Of a stretch of 64,000 nucleotides of DNA, positions 49,840 to 58,576 are shown in pieces. Location of the stretch: assembly GCF_900188455.1 (NCBI RefSeq), contig NZ_FZOL01000019.1:62001-126000 (forward strand), given 5' to 3'. Below the pieces are notes generated by a model. The model saw only the letters and a list, made by a program, of their open reading frames with translations. It was not told where the DNA came from and made no database searches. A program made the translations under genes and the position numbers. Source of the stretch: Pseudomonas japonica (GTDB taxonomy: Bacteria > Pseudomonadota > Gammaproteobacteria > Pseudomonadales > Pseudomonadaceae). The stretch's first letter is position 1; each line of letters starts with the position of its first letter.

Positions 49840-50793
49840 ATGAGCCTGGCCCTGGAAAAACCGGCCCTGGCGCCGACACCGATGTCGCCCATGCGGCGCC
49901 TCTCCAACCTGCTGTACCGCAAGCCCAACCTGTACCTGGCGCTGCTGCTGATCCCGCCGCTGATCTGGTTCGGCGCGATCTACCTCGGCTCGCTGCTGGG
50001 CCTGCTGTGGCAAGGGTTCTACACCTTCGACGACTTCACCATGGCGGTGACGCCGGAGCTGACCCTGGCCAACTTCGCCGCGCTGTTCAACCCGGCGAAC
50101 TTCGACATCATCCTGCGCACCCTGACCATGGCCATCGCCGTGTCCATCGCCAGCGCCGCCCTGGCCTTCCCCATCGCCTACTACATGGCGCGCTACACCA
50201 CGGGCAAGACCAAGGCGTTCTTCTACATCGCGGTGATGATGCCGATGTGGGCCAGCTACATCGTCAAGGCCTATGCCTGGACCCTGCTCCTGGCCAAGGG
50301 CGGCGTGGCCCAGTGGTTCGTGCAGTTGCTGCACCTGGAACCGGTGCTGCAGTTCATCCTCGGCATCCCCGGCGTCGGCGGCAGCACCCTGTCGACCTCG
50401 CACCTGGGGCGTTTCATGGTCTTCGTGTACATCTGGCTGCCGTTCATGATCCTGCCGATCCAGGCCTCCCTGGAACGCCTGCCGCCGTCGCTGCTGCACG
50501 CCTCGGCGGACCTTGGCGCGACGCCGCGGCAGACCTTCATGCAGGTGATCCTGCCGCTGTCGGTGCCGGGCATCGCCGCCGGCTCGATCTTCACCTTCTC
50601 GCTGACCCTGGGCGACTTCATCGTCCCGCAACTGGTGGGCCCGCCCGGCTACTTCATCGGCGGCATGGTCTACGCCCAGCAGGGCGCGATCGGCAACATG
50701 CCGATGGCCGCCGCCTTCACCCTGGTGCCGATCGTGCTGATCGCCGTCTACCTGTCCATCGTCAAACGCCTGGGGGCCTTCGATGCACTCTGA
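49840..50793 (+). CDS. Polyamine-type ABC transporter permease 1 (YdcU/PotB-like)
   Basis: This 317-residue inner-membrane protein has about six membrane helices. The EAA loop that docks on the ATPase is seen as HASADLGATPRQTFMQVILP (about residue 217 onward). The first helix lies at about residues 28-50 and is preceded by a cytosolic N-terminus of some 27 residues. Its end overlaps the second permease by 11 bp. Confidence 0.94.
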   Translation: MSLALEKPALAPTPMSPMRRLSNLLYRKPNLYLALLLIPPLIWFGAIYLGSLLGLLWQGFYTFDDFTMAVTPELTLANFAALFNPANFDIILRTLTMAIAVSIASAALAFPIAYYMARYTTGKTKAFFYIAVMMPMWASYIVKAYAWTLLLAKGGVAQWFVQLLHLEPVLQFILGIPGVGGSTLSTSHLGRFMVFVYIWLPFMILPIQASLERLPPSLLHASADLGATPRQTFMQVILPLSVPGIAAGSIFTFSLTLGDFIVPQLVGPPGYFIGGMVYAQQGAIGNMPMAAAFTLVPIVLIAVYLSIVKRLGAFDAL

Positions 50794-51589
50794 AAAAGCT
50801 TCGCTGGGCCTGCGTATCGCGGCCTGGGGCGGGCTGGTGTTCCTGCACTTCCCGATCCTGATCATCTTCCTCTACGCCTTCAACACCGAGGACGCGGCGT
50901 TCAGCTTCCCGCCCCAGGGTTTCACCCTGAAGTGGTTCAGCGTGGCCTTCTCGCGCCCCGACGTGCTGGAGTCGATCAAGCTCTCGCTGCAGGTTGCCTG
51001 CCTGGCCACCCTGATCGCCCTGGTGCTCGGCACCCTGGCCTCGGCGGCACTGTACCGGCGCAGCTTCTTCGGCAAGGAAGGCATCTCGCTGATGCTGATC
51101 CTGCCGATCGCCCTGCCCGGGATCATCACCGGTATCGCCCTGCTCTCGGCGTTCAAGAGCCTGGGCATCGAGCCGGGGATCTTTACCATCGTGGTCGGCC
51201 ACGCGACCTTCTGCGTGGTGATCGTCTACAACAACGTCATCGCCCGCCTGCGGCGCACCTCGCAGAGCCTGATCGAGGCCTCGATGGACCTCGGCGCCGA
51301 CGGCTGGCAGACCTTCCGCTACATCATCCTGCCGAACCTCGGCTCGGCGCTGCTGGCCGGCGGCATGCTGGCCTTCGCCCTGTCGTTCGACGAGATCATC
51401 GTCACCACCTTCACCGCCGGGCACGAACGCACCCTGCCGATCTGGCTGCTCAACCAGCTCAGCCGGCCGCGCGATGTACCGGTGACCAACGTCGTCGCCA
51501 TGCTGGTGATGATGGTGACCATGCTGCCGATCCTTGGCGCCTACTACCTGACCCGCGGCGGCGAAAGCGTTGCCGGCAGCGGCAAGTGA
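50783..51589 (+). CDS. Polyamine-type ABC transporter permease 2 (YdcV/PotC-like)
   Basis: This 268-residue inner-membrane protein has about six membrane helices. The EAA loop is EASMDLGADGWQTFRYIILP (about residue 160), and FALSFDEIIVTTFTAG is the typical segment after it. It completes the importer with the ATPase and the first permease. The ALDH gene follows after 28 bp. Confidence 0.94.
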   Translation: MHSEKASLGLRIAAWGGLVFLHFPILIIFLYAFNTEDAAFSFPPQGFTLKWFSVAFSRPDVLESIKLSLQVACLATLIALVLGTLASAALYRRSFFGKEGISLMLILPIALPGIITGIALLSAFKSLGIEPGIFTIVVGHATFCVVIVYNNVIARLRRTSQSLIEASMDLGADGWQTFRYIILPNLGSALLAGGMLAFALSFDEIIVTTFTAGHERTLPIWLLNQLSRPRDVPVTNVVAMLVMMVTMLPILGAYYLTRGGESVAGSGK

Positions 51590-51617
51590 CCCCCTGACTT
51601 CCGACGAGGACTGAATC

Positions 51618-53042
51618 ATGCAAACCAAGCTGCTGATCAACGGCCAACTGGTGGCCGGCGAAGGACCTGCCTACGACGTGCTCAACCCGTCCCTGGGCGC
51701 CACCCTGGTGAGCATCAACGAAGCCACCGCGGCCCAGGTCGATGCCGCCGTGCGCGCTGCCGACCACGCCTTCGAGGCCTGGTCGCAGACCCCGCCGAAA
51801 GAGCGCGCCGGCCTGCTGCTGAAACTCGCCGACGCCATCGAGGCCCATGGCGAGGAACTGGCGAAACTGGAGTCGGCCAACTGCGGCAAGCCCTACGCCG
51901 CCGCGCTGAACGACGAGATCCCGGCCATCGCCGATGTGTTCCGCTTCTTCGCCGGCGCCAGCCGCTGCCTCAATGGCTCGGCCGCGGGCGAGTACCTGCC
52001 GGGGCATACCTCGATGATTCGTCGCGACCCGGTGGGCGTGATCGCCTCCATCGCGCCGTGGAACTACCCGCTGATGATGGTCGCCTGGAAGATCGCCCCG
52101 GCCCTGGCCGCCGGCAACACCGTGGTGCTCAAGCCGTCCGAGCAGACCCCGCTGACCGCCCTGCGCCTGGCACAGATCGCCGCGGAGATCTTCCCGGCCG
52201 GCGTGCTCAACATCGTCTTCGGCAAGGGCCCGAGCGTCGGCGCGCCGCTGGTCACCCATCCGAAGGTGCGCATGGTCTCGCTGACCGGCTCCATCGCCAC
52301 CGGTTCGAACATCATCTCCAGCACCGCCGACAGCGTGAAGCGCATGCACATGGAGCTGGGCGGCAAGGCGCCGGTGATCATCTTCGACGACGCCGACATC
52401 GACGCGGCGGTGGAAGGCATCCGCACCTTCGGCTTCTACAACGCAGGGCAAGACTGCACCGCGGCCTGCCGCATCTACGCACAGAGCGGGATCTACGAGA
52501 AGTTCGTCGAGAAGCTCGGCGCCGCGGTCTCGACCATCAAGTACGGCCTGCAGGACGACCCGGACACCGAGCTCGGCCCGCTGATCACCGCGCAGCACCG
52601 TGACCGCGTCGCCGGCTTCGTCGAGCGCGCCATCGCCCAGCCGCATATCCGCCTGGTCACCGGCGGCAAGGCGGTAGCGGGCGACGGTTTCTTCTTCGAG
52701 CCGACCGTGCTCGCCGATGCCCAACAGGACGACGAGATCGTCCGCCGCGAAGTGTTCGGCCCAGTGGTCTCGGTGACCCGCTTCGACGACGAGGCGCAGG
52801 TGCTGGCGTGGGCCAACGACTCCGACTACGGCCTGGCCTCGTCGCTGTGGACCGCCGACGTCGGTCGCGCCCACCGCGTCTCGGCGCGCCTGCAGTACGG
52901 CTGCACCTGGGTCAACACGCACTTCATGCTGGTCAGCGAAATGCCCCATGGCGGTCAGAAACTCTCCGGTTATGGCAAGGACATGTCCATGTATGGCCTG
53001 GAAGACTACACCTGCATCCGTCACGTGATGTTCAAGCACTAA
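51618..53042 (+). CDS. Gamma-aminobutyraldehyde dehydrogenase (copy 2)
   Basis: This 474-residue NAD-dependent enzyme oxidises 4-aminobutyraldehyde to GABA. The length equals E. coli PatD (YdcW). Key motifs are IAPWNYPLMMVAWKIAPALA, ELGGKAPVIIF with the catalytic Glu, and NAGQDCTAACR with the nucleophilic Cys. It lies directly before the spermidine dehydrogenase-like gene (9-bp gap); that enzyme releases 4-aminobutyraldehyde, so the pair forms two successive steps. The shared stretches with the gene at 45891 show a duplication that has since diverged. Confidence 0.93.
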   Translation: MQTKLLINGQLVAGEGPAYDVLNPSLGATLVSINEATAAQVDAAVRAADHAFEAWSQTPPKERAGLLLKLADAIEAHGEELAKLESANCGKPYAAALNDEIPAIADVFRFFAGASRCLNGSAAGEYLPGHTSMIRRDPVGVIASIAPWNYPLMMVAWKIAPALAAGNTVVLKPSEQTPLTALRLAQIAAEIFPAGVLNIVFGKGPSVGAPLVTHPKVRMVSLTGSIATGSNIISSTADSVKRMHMELGGKAPVIIFDDADIDAAVEGIRTFGFYNAGQDCTAACRIYAQSGIYEKFVEKLGAAVSTIKYGLQDDPDTELGPLITAQHRDRVAGFVERAIAQPHIRLVTGGKAVAGDGFFFEPTVLADAQQDDEIVRREVFGPVVSVTRFDDEAQVLAWANDSDYGLASSLWTADVGRAHRVSARLQYGCTWVNTHFMLVSEMPHGGQKLSGYGKDMSMYGLEDYTCIRHVMFKH

Positions 53043-53051
53043 GGACTCCCA

Positions 53052-54914
53052 ATGCAGATCACCCGACGCGATTTTCTCAACGGCGTCGCCATTGGCATCG
53101 CAGCGGGCATGACCCCGCTGCAGATCCTCCAGGCCGCACCGGACGGGCGCTATTACCCGCCGAGCCTGACCGGCCTGCGCGGCAGTCACGCCGGCGCCTT
53201 CGAAGTGGCGCACCAGATGGGCTGGGAGAAGAAGACCTTCGACACCGACGCCCTGCCGATCGCCGAGCAGTACGACCTGATCGTGGTCGGTGGCGGCCTC
53301 AGCGGCCTGTCGGCGGCCTGGTTCTATCGCCAGCGTCATCCGCAGGCGCGGGTCCTGGTGATCGAGAACCATGACGACTTCGGCGGCCACGCCAAGCGCA
53401 ACGAGTTCAGCGCCGACGGGCGGACGATCATCGGTTACGGCGGCAGCGAGGCGTTCCAGTCGCCGAACCACCTGTACAGCAAGGAAGTGAACGCCCTGCT
53501 CAAGGCGCTGGGGGTGGACATCAAGCGCTTCGAGACGGCCTTCGACCGCAACTTCTACCCGGACCTGAAGCTGTCCCGCGCGGTGTTCTTCGACAAGGAG
53601 ACGTTCGGCGAGGACAAGCTGGTCAGCGGCGACCCGACCCCGATGGTCGCCGACGACATCGCCCCGGAGCGCCTGAACGCCCGCTCGATCCGCGACTTCA
53701 TCAACGACTTCCCGCTCCCGGAAGCCGACCGCAAGGCCCTGATCGACCTGCACGAAGCGCCGCGGGACTACCTCGCCGGGCGCAGCCTGAAGGAAAAGAA
53801 CGAGCACCTGGAGCGCACCAGCTATCGCGACTTCCTGCTCAAGGACGTCGGCCTGTCGCCGATCGCGGTGGCCTATTTCCAGGGCCGTACCAACGACTTC
53901 ATGGCCCTGAGCATCGACGCGGTGGCGGCTGCCGACGCCTACAACGTCGGTTTCCCCGGCTTTGCCGCGATGCAGCTGGAGCCGATCAGCGAAGAAGCCC
54001 GGGCGGAGATGGAAGAGCCGTACATCTACCACTTCCCCGACGGCAACGCCTCGCTGGCGCGCCTGCTGGTGCGCGACCTGATTCCCCAGGTGGCGCCGGG
54101 CAAGGGCATGGAGGACATCGTCCTGACGCGGTTCGACTACAGCCAGCTGGACCAGGCCGCGCACCCGGTGCGCATTCGCCTGAACAGCACGGCGGTGAGC
54201 GTGCGCAACGTCGATGGCGGGGTCAACGTCGGTTACAGCCGTGGCGGACAACTGGCCCAGGTGCGCGGCAAGCACTGCGTGATGGCCTGCTACAACATGA
54301 TGATTCCGTACCTGCTGCGCGACCTGCCGCCGGAACAGGCCCATGCCCTGAGCCAGAACGTCAAGTTCCCGCTGGTGTACACCAAGGTCGTGGTGCGCAA
54401 CTGGCAGGCCTTCCACAAACTCGGCGTGCACGAGATCTATGCCGCGACCCAGCCGTACAGCCGGATCAAGCTGGATTATCCGGTGAGCATGGGCGGCTAC
54501 GAGCATCCGCGGGATCCGTCGAAGGCCATCGGCCTGCACATGGTCTATGTGCCGACCACGCCGAACGCCGGGATGAATGCCCGCGACCAGGCGCGCACCG
54601 GGCGTGCAAAACTTTACGCGCAAAGTTTCGATCAGCTGGAAGCGCAATTGAGGGACCAGTTGCAGCGGATGCTGGGGCCGGGTGGTTTCGATCACCAGAA
54701 GGACATCCTGGCGATCACGGTCAACCGTTGGTCACATGGCTATTCGTGCTTCACCAATACGCTGTTCGATGATGCCGAGCAGACGGAGAAGTGGATGGAA
54801 ACGGCGCGCAAGCCGCTGGGCAAGGTGAGCATCGCCAACTCGGATGCGGCGTGGAGTGCGTATGCTCATGCGGCGATCGATGAGGCGTGGCGGGCGGTTG
54901 GGGAGTTTAGCTGA
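53052..54914 (+). CDS. spdH: Spermidine dehydrogenase-like flavoprotein, Tat-exported
   Basis: This 620-residue FAD oxidoreductase has the same length as I recall for P. aeruginosa SpdH, which cleaves spermidine to 1,3-diaminopropane and 4-aminobutyraldehyde. The N-terminus has a twin-arginine signal (TRRDFLNGVAIGIAAGM), so it is folded before export to the periplasm. The dinucleotide-binding motif is LIVVGGGLSGLSAAWFYRQR (about residue 80), followed by FGGHAKRNEF. Near the end, INRWSHGY-like (TVNRWSHGYSCF) closes the flavin site. The aminobutyraldehyde dehydrogenase gene just upstream uses its product. A role as another amine dehydrogenase of this family is possible. Confidence 0.78.
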   Translation: MQITRRDFLNGVAIGIAAGMTPLQILQAAPDGRYYPPSLTGLRGSHAGAFEVAHQMGWEKKTFDTDALPIAEQYDLIVVGGGLSGLSAAWFYRQRHPQARVLVIENHDDFGGHAKRNEFSADGRTIIGYGGSEAFQSPNHLYSKEVNALLKALGVDIKRFETAFDRNFYPDLKLSRAVFFDKETFGEDKLVSGDPTPMVADDIAPERLNARSIRDFINDFPLPEADRKALIDLHEAPRDYLAGRSLKEKNEHLERTSYRDFLLKDVGLSPIAVAYFQGRTNDFMALSIDAVAAADAYNVGFPGFAAMQLEPISEEARAEMEEPYIYHFPDGNASLARLLVRDLIPQVAPGKGMEDIVLTRFDYSQLDQAAHPVRIRLNSTAVSVRNVDGGVNVGYSRGGQLAQVRGKHCVMACYNMMIPYLLRDLPPEQAHALSQNVKFPLVYTKVVVRNWQAFHKLGVHEIYAATQPYSRIKLDYPVSMGGYEHPRDPSKAIGLHMVYVPTTPNAGMNARDQARTGRAKLYAQSFDQLEAQLRDQLQRMLGPGGFDHQKDILAITVNRWSHGYSCFTNTLFDDAEQTEKWMETARKPLGKVSIANSDAAWSAYAHAAIDEAWRAVGEFS

Positions 54915-54947
54915 CGGGCTGATATGGGCTGATCTCGCGCAGACGCT

Positions 54948-55058
54948 GTAGGAGCTGGCTTGCCTGCGAAAGGACCGCGTAGCGGTCCCTGATTGCCTGA
55001 CTCTGGATCGGGAACGGGGACCGCTTTGCGGTCCTTTCGCGGGCAAGCCCGCTCCTCC
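54948..55058. repeat. Inverted REP pair with mixed arms
   Basis: GTAGGAGCTGGCTTGCCTGCG faces CGCGGGCAAGCCCGCTCCTCC. The two arms are different REP subtypes, unlike the well-matched pairs at 42555 and 48613. Inner arms GACCGCGTAGCGGTCCC and GGGACCGCTTTGCGGTCC each form a hairpin. It separates the spermidine dehydrogenase gene from the hic remnant. Confidence 0.9.
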
Positions 55059-55119
55059 AGGAAAATTCCTACCCTACCCGCCTCCTCTGCCTACCCTACG
55101 CTTATTGAGTGCCGCTCAC

Positions 55120-55140
55120 TGGTATCATAGTTTGATACCA
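55120..55140. promoter_or_regulatory. Inverted repeat TGGTATCA-N5-TGATACCA, probable HicB operator
   Basis: A perfect 8-bp inverted repeat with a 5-bp spacer (TAGTT) abuts and enters the hicA remnant. Such palindromes precede autoregulated toxin-antitoxin genes whose antitoxin has a ribbon-helix-helix domain, as HicB does here. Upstream, TACGCTTATTGAG could belong to a promoter. Confidence 0.6.
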
Positions 55141-55243
55141 TGGGGTCGCGACCTTCCATCGCCCTCATCCCGACAAGCATGCCAAGCACTATCAGATCCG
55201 CGATGCGCGCCGGTTCCTTGAACTGGCAGGAGTGACACCATGA
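55136..55243 (+). pseudogene. Truncated hicA toxin gene (3' third only)
   Basis: The frame 55136-55243 encodes GVATFHRPHPDKHAKHYQIR followed by DARRFLELAGVTP and a stop. This is the C-terminal end of a HicA-type toxin that pairs with HicB; whole proteins of this type have about 60-90 residues. There is no ATG, GTG or TTG start in frame at a sensible place, and an in-frame TGA lies directly before it (55133-55135). The stop overlaps the hicB ATG by 4 bp (ATGA), as in intact hicAB pairs. The 5' part has been lost. Confidence 0.82.
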
Positions 55244-55572
55244 ATGTAATGACCTACAAGGGCTACGCCGCCCGTATCGAATACAGTGACGAAGATCAGT
55301 TGTTGATTGGCCATGTGGCAGGTATTCGCGATGTCATCGGCTTTCACGGAGAGTCCGTCGTTGAATTGCGCAATGCGTTCGAGGAAGCAGTCGACGATTA
55401 TCTGGAGACTTGCGCCCGGCTGGGCCGTGAGCCACAGAAAGCCTATTCGGGGAAATTGAGCCTGCGCCTGGAGCCGGCATTGCATGCCTGCGTCGCCGCC
55501 AGGGCAGAGCTGGAAAACAAGAGCATCAATCAGTGGGTCAGCGATGTATTGAGTCAGGCAACCCACGCTTGA
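55240..55572 (+). CDS. hicB: HicB-type antitoxin, orphan
   Basis: This 110-residue protein has the HicB partial RNase H-like fold (YKGYAARIEYSDEDQLLIGH, GESVVELRNAFEEAVDDYLE). A C-terminal ribbon-helix-helix DNA-binding segment follows (GKLSLRLEPALHACVAARAE, then KSINQWVSDVL). The start overlaps the stop of the hicA remnant. With no intact toxin next to it, it may act only as a DNA-binding repressor, as an antidote to other HicA toxins, or be a relic. The frame itself shows no damage. Confidence 0.9.
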   Translation: MNVMTYKGYAARIEYSDEDQLLIGHVAGIRDVIGFHGESVVELRNAFEEAVDDYLETCARLGREPQKAYSGKLSLRLEPALHACVAARAELENKSINQWVSDVLSQATHA

Positions 55573-55576
55573 AAAA

Positions 55577-55608
55577 CGGGGCAGATTGAAGATCTGCCCC
55601 GCTCGTTT
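55577..55608. terminator. Bidirectional terminator between hicB and the ene-reductase gene
   Basis: CGGGGCAGAT-TGAAG-ATCTGCCCCG is a perfect 10-bp stem flanked by GAAAAA on the left and CTCGTTTT on the right. It ends hicB from one side and the minus-strand ene-reductase gene (stop at 55609) from the other. Confidence 0.92.
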
Positions 55609-56715
55609 TCAATCCCGCAGATCCGACTCATGAATCGGCTGCTCGCGACTGGTAGCCCGCTGGTACTGCGCCGGCCACACCGCCTTGTTGCCGCCCAGGT
55701 CATCGTCGGCATGCAGCGGCCAGTACGGATCGCGCAGCAGTTCCCGGGCCAGGAAGATCAGGTCGGCCTGCCCCGTGCGCAGAATATGCTCGGCCTGCGC
55801 AGGTTCGGTGATCATGCCCACCGTGCCGGTGGCGATCCCCGACTCCTTGCGGACCCTTTCGGCGAAGCGGGTCTGGTAGCCCGGCCCGGTGGGAATTTCG
55901 GCATGCACCGAGGTGCCACCGGACGACACATCGATCAGGTCCGCCCCCAGCGCCTTCAGGCGCCTGGCCAGTTCCACGGTCTCGTCCGGATTCCAGCCAT
56001 CCTCCACCCAGTCGGTGGCGGACACCCGCACGAACAGCGGCAACGACTCCGGCCACACCTCGCGCACCGCCTCGGTGACCTGCAGGGTCAGGCGAATGCG
56101 GTTGTCGAAACAGCTGCCGTAACTGTCCCGCCGCTGGTTGCTCAACGGCGACAGGAATTGATGCAGCAGGTAGCCATGGGCGGCATGGATCTCGACCACC
56201 TTGAAGCCCGCCACCAGCGCTCGCTTCGCCGCGGCGACGAAGGCGTCGATGAGGTCGCGGATCTGCCCCTCGCTCAGTTCGCTGGGCGGCGTGTGCTCCG
56301 GGTCGAAGGCGATCTTCGACGGGCCCACCGGGATCCAGCCGCCGTCGTCCGGCTTGATGCTGCCATGCTTGCCCAGCCAGGGCCGATGGGTACTGGCCTT
56401 GCGCCCGGCATGGGCCAGCTGGATCCCCGGCACGGCGCCCTGGGCGGTGACGAAGCGGGTGATGCGCTGCAGCGGCGGGATCTGCCCGTCGTCCCACAGG
56501 CCCAGGTCCTGGGCGGTGATGCGACCGTCGGCGGTGACCGCCACGGCCTCGGTGAAGATCAGCCCGGCACCGCCGACGGCACGGCTGCCGAGGTGGACCA
56601 GGTGCCAGTCGTTGGCCAGGCCGCCGACGCTGGAGTACTGGCACATGGGCGAAACGGCGATGCGGTTGGGCAGGGTCAACTGGCGCAGGGTGTAGGGCTC
56701 AAGTAGCAGGCTCAT
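55609..56715 (-). CDS. Old yellow enzyme-family ene-reductase, XenA-like
   Basis: This 368-residue FMN- and NAD(P)H-dependent TIM-barrel enzyme reduces activated C=C bonds and can reduce nitro compounds. It has C25 in SPMCQYSS, the cysteine known to tune the flavin in XenA/YqjM-type enzymes. Also present are HLVHLGSRAVGG, QLAHAGRKAST, EIHAAHGYLLHQFLSP and a C-terminal DLIFLARELLRDPYWP. The length and C25 match P. putida XenA (363 residues) well. The ATG at 56715 is chosen on family length; the longer upstream frame is not supported. Its physiological substrate is unknown. Confidence 0.9.
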   Translation of the reverse strand: MSLLLEPYTLRQLTLPNRIAVSPMCQYSSVGGLANDWHLVHLGSRAVGGAGLIFTEAVAVTADGRITAQDLGLWDDGQIPPLQRITRFVTAQGAVPGIQLAHAGRKASTHRPWLGKHGSIKPDDGGWIPVGPSKIAFDPEHTPPSELSEGQIRDLIDAFVAAAKRALVAGFKVVEIHAAHGYLLHQFLSPLSNQRRDSYGSCFDNRIRLTLQVTEAVREVWPESLPLFVRVSATDWVEDGWNPDETVELARRLKALGADLIDVSSGGTSVHAEIPTGPGYQTRFAERVRKESGIATGTVGMITEPAQAEHILRTGQADLIFLARELLRDPYWPLHADDDLGGNKAVWPAQYQRATSREQPIHESDLRD

Positions 56716-56820
56716 GAGGGCACCTCTCAGGACTCCGAATGGTGGGCCGACCCGAGCGCTTGTTCTTCCCTTTGGCTCAGTGCCGGTCCTACACAGCCTA
56801 GACCACAATCCTACGCCCGA

Positions 56821-58530
56821 TCAGCGCGGCTCCATATGCGCGATCATCAGTTGCACGCTTTCCTGGCCGCGGAACTCGTTGACGTCGAGCTTGTAGGCCA
56901 GCTCCACCCAGCGCACCGTGGGATTGGGCCAGACCTCGCGGTCGACGCTGAAGGCGATGCCATCGAGCTTCAGCGAGCCGCACTCGCTCTTGAGCACCAC
57001 CTTGAGATGGCGCTCGCCGACCACACGCTGCTCCACCAACTGGAACACGCCATGGAACAGCGGCTCGGGGAAGTGCTGGCCCCAGGGACCGGCATGACGC
57101 AGGGCGCGGGCCAGTTCCAGGTGGAACTCCTCCACGGCCAGGGTGCCGTCGGAGAGCAGGCGGCCGGTCAGGTCTTCTTCGCGCAGTTGCCGACGCACTT
57201 CCTCGTCGAACGCCTCGGCAAAGGCCGGGAAGTGGTCCGCCGGCAGCGACAGGCCGGCCGCCATGGCGTGGCCACCGAACTTGCTGATCAGTTGCGGATG
57301 ACGCGCCGCCACGGCGTCCAGCGCATCGCGGATATGGAAGCCCGGCACCGAACGCGCGGAGCCCTTGAGCATGCCCTCGCCAGCATCGGCGAAAGCGATG
57401 GTCGGCCGGTGGTAGCGCTCCTTCAGGCGCGAGGCGAGGATGCCGATCACCCCCTGGTGCCAGTCGGCTTCGAACAGGCACAGACCGAACGGCATCGACT
57501 CCAGCGGCAGGTCCTTGAGCTGGGCCAGGGCCTCGCGCTGCATGCCCTGCTCGATGGACTTGCGGTCCTGGTTCAGCTCGTCCAGTTGCACCGCCATGTC
57601 CCGCGCCAGGTTGTCGTCTTCGCTGAGCAGGCATTCGATACCCAGGCTCATGTCGTCCAGACGCCCGGCGGCGTTGAGGCGCGGGCCGAGGATGAAGCCC
57701 AGGTCGGTGGAAGTGATGCGCCGGTGATCGCGGCGGGCCACCTCCAGGATCGCCTTGAGTCCCGGGCGGGCGCGACCGGCACGAATCCGCTCGAGCCCCT
57801 GGTGCACCAGGATGCGGTTGTTGGCATCCAGCGGCACCACGTCGGCGACGCTGCCCAGGGCCACCAGATCGAGCAGTTCGCCAAGGTTCGGCTGTGGCTT
57901 GTCGTTGTAGTGACCGAGCGACCGCAGGCGCGCACGCAAGGCCATCAGCACATAGAAGATCACCCCGACCCCGGCCAGCGACTTGCTCGGGAACTCGCAG
58001 CCTGGCTGGTTCGGGTTGACGATGGCGTCGGCCTGCGGCAGTTCGTGGCCGGGCAGGTGGTGGTCGGTGACCAGCACTTTCAGCCCCGCCGCCCGCGCCG
58101 CGGCCACGCCGTCGACGCTGGAAATGCCGTTGTCCACGGTGATCAGCAGGTCCGGTGTGCGCTGCAACGCCACCGCGACGATCTCCGGGGTCAGGCCATA
58201 GCCGTATTCGAAGCGGTTCGGCACCAGGTAGTCGACATGGGCCGCGCCCAGCAGACGCAGGCCGAGCACGCCGACACTGCTGGCGGTGGCGCCGTCGGCG
58301 TCGAAGTCGCCGACGATGAGGATGCGCTGGCGCCCGGCCAGCGCCTCGACCAGCAGGTCCACCGCCGCGTCGATGCCCTTGAGCAGGCTGAACGGCAGCA
58401 GGCGCGCCAGGCTCTTGTCCAGTTCCTCGGCACTCTGCACGCCGCGGGCGGCGTAGAGGCGGGTCAGCAGGGGCGGCAGGTCGCCGAGAAACGGCAGGGT
58501 CGACGGCAGGGATCGCGGTTCGATACGCAT
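56821..58530 (-). CDS. recJ: Single-stranded-DNA-specific exonuclease RecJ
   Basis: This 569-residue 5'-3' exonuclease acts in recombination and mismatch and base-excision repair. The DHH phosphoesterase motifs are all visible: ILIVGDFDADGATA, LLITVDNGISS, VTDHHLPGHELP with the DHH triad, and NPNQPGCEFPSK. The DHHA1 part has SKFGGHAMAAGLSLPADHF. A C-terminal OB-like domain follows. yaeQ lies 46 bp upstream on the same strand; the ene-reductase is 105 bp downstream. Confidence 0.97.
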   Translation of the reverse strand: MRIEPRSLPSTLPFLGDLPPLLTRLYAARGVQSAEELDKSLARLLPFSLLKGIDAAVDLLVEALAGRQRILIVGDFDADGATASSVGVLGLRLLGAAHVDYLVPNRFEYGYGLTPEIVAVALQRTPDLLITVDNGISSVDGVAAARAAGLKVLVTDHHLPGHELPQADAIVNPNQPGCEFPSKSLAGVGVIFYVLMALRARLRSLGHYNDKPQPNLGELLDLVALGSVADVVPLDANNRILVHQGLERIRAGRARPGLKAILEVARRDHRRITSTDLGFILGPRLNAAGRLDDMSLGIECLLSEDDNLARDMAVQLDELNQDRKSIEQGMQREALAQLKDLPLESMPFGLCLFEADWHQGVIGILASRLKERYHRPTIAFADAGEGMLKGSARSVPGFHIRDALDAVAARHPQLISKFGGHAMAAGLSLPADHFPAFAEAFDEEVRRQLREEDLTGRLLSDGTLAVEEFHLELARALRHAGPWGQHFPEPLFHGVFQLVEQRVVGERHLKVVLKSECGSLKLDGIAFSVDREVWPNPTVRWVELAYKLDVNEFRGQESVQLMIAHMEPR

Positions 58531-58576
58531 GGGGTGGTTATGGCTTCCTGATAAAAACGAGAGGGACGCAGGCGGC

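Noticed and set aside
51459..54695. A 1078-codon open frame on the minus strand
   Set aside because: It lies opposite the second ALDH and the SpdH-like gene, both with intact catalytic motifs; its protein is rich in Arg, His, Val and Gly and has no domain.
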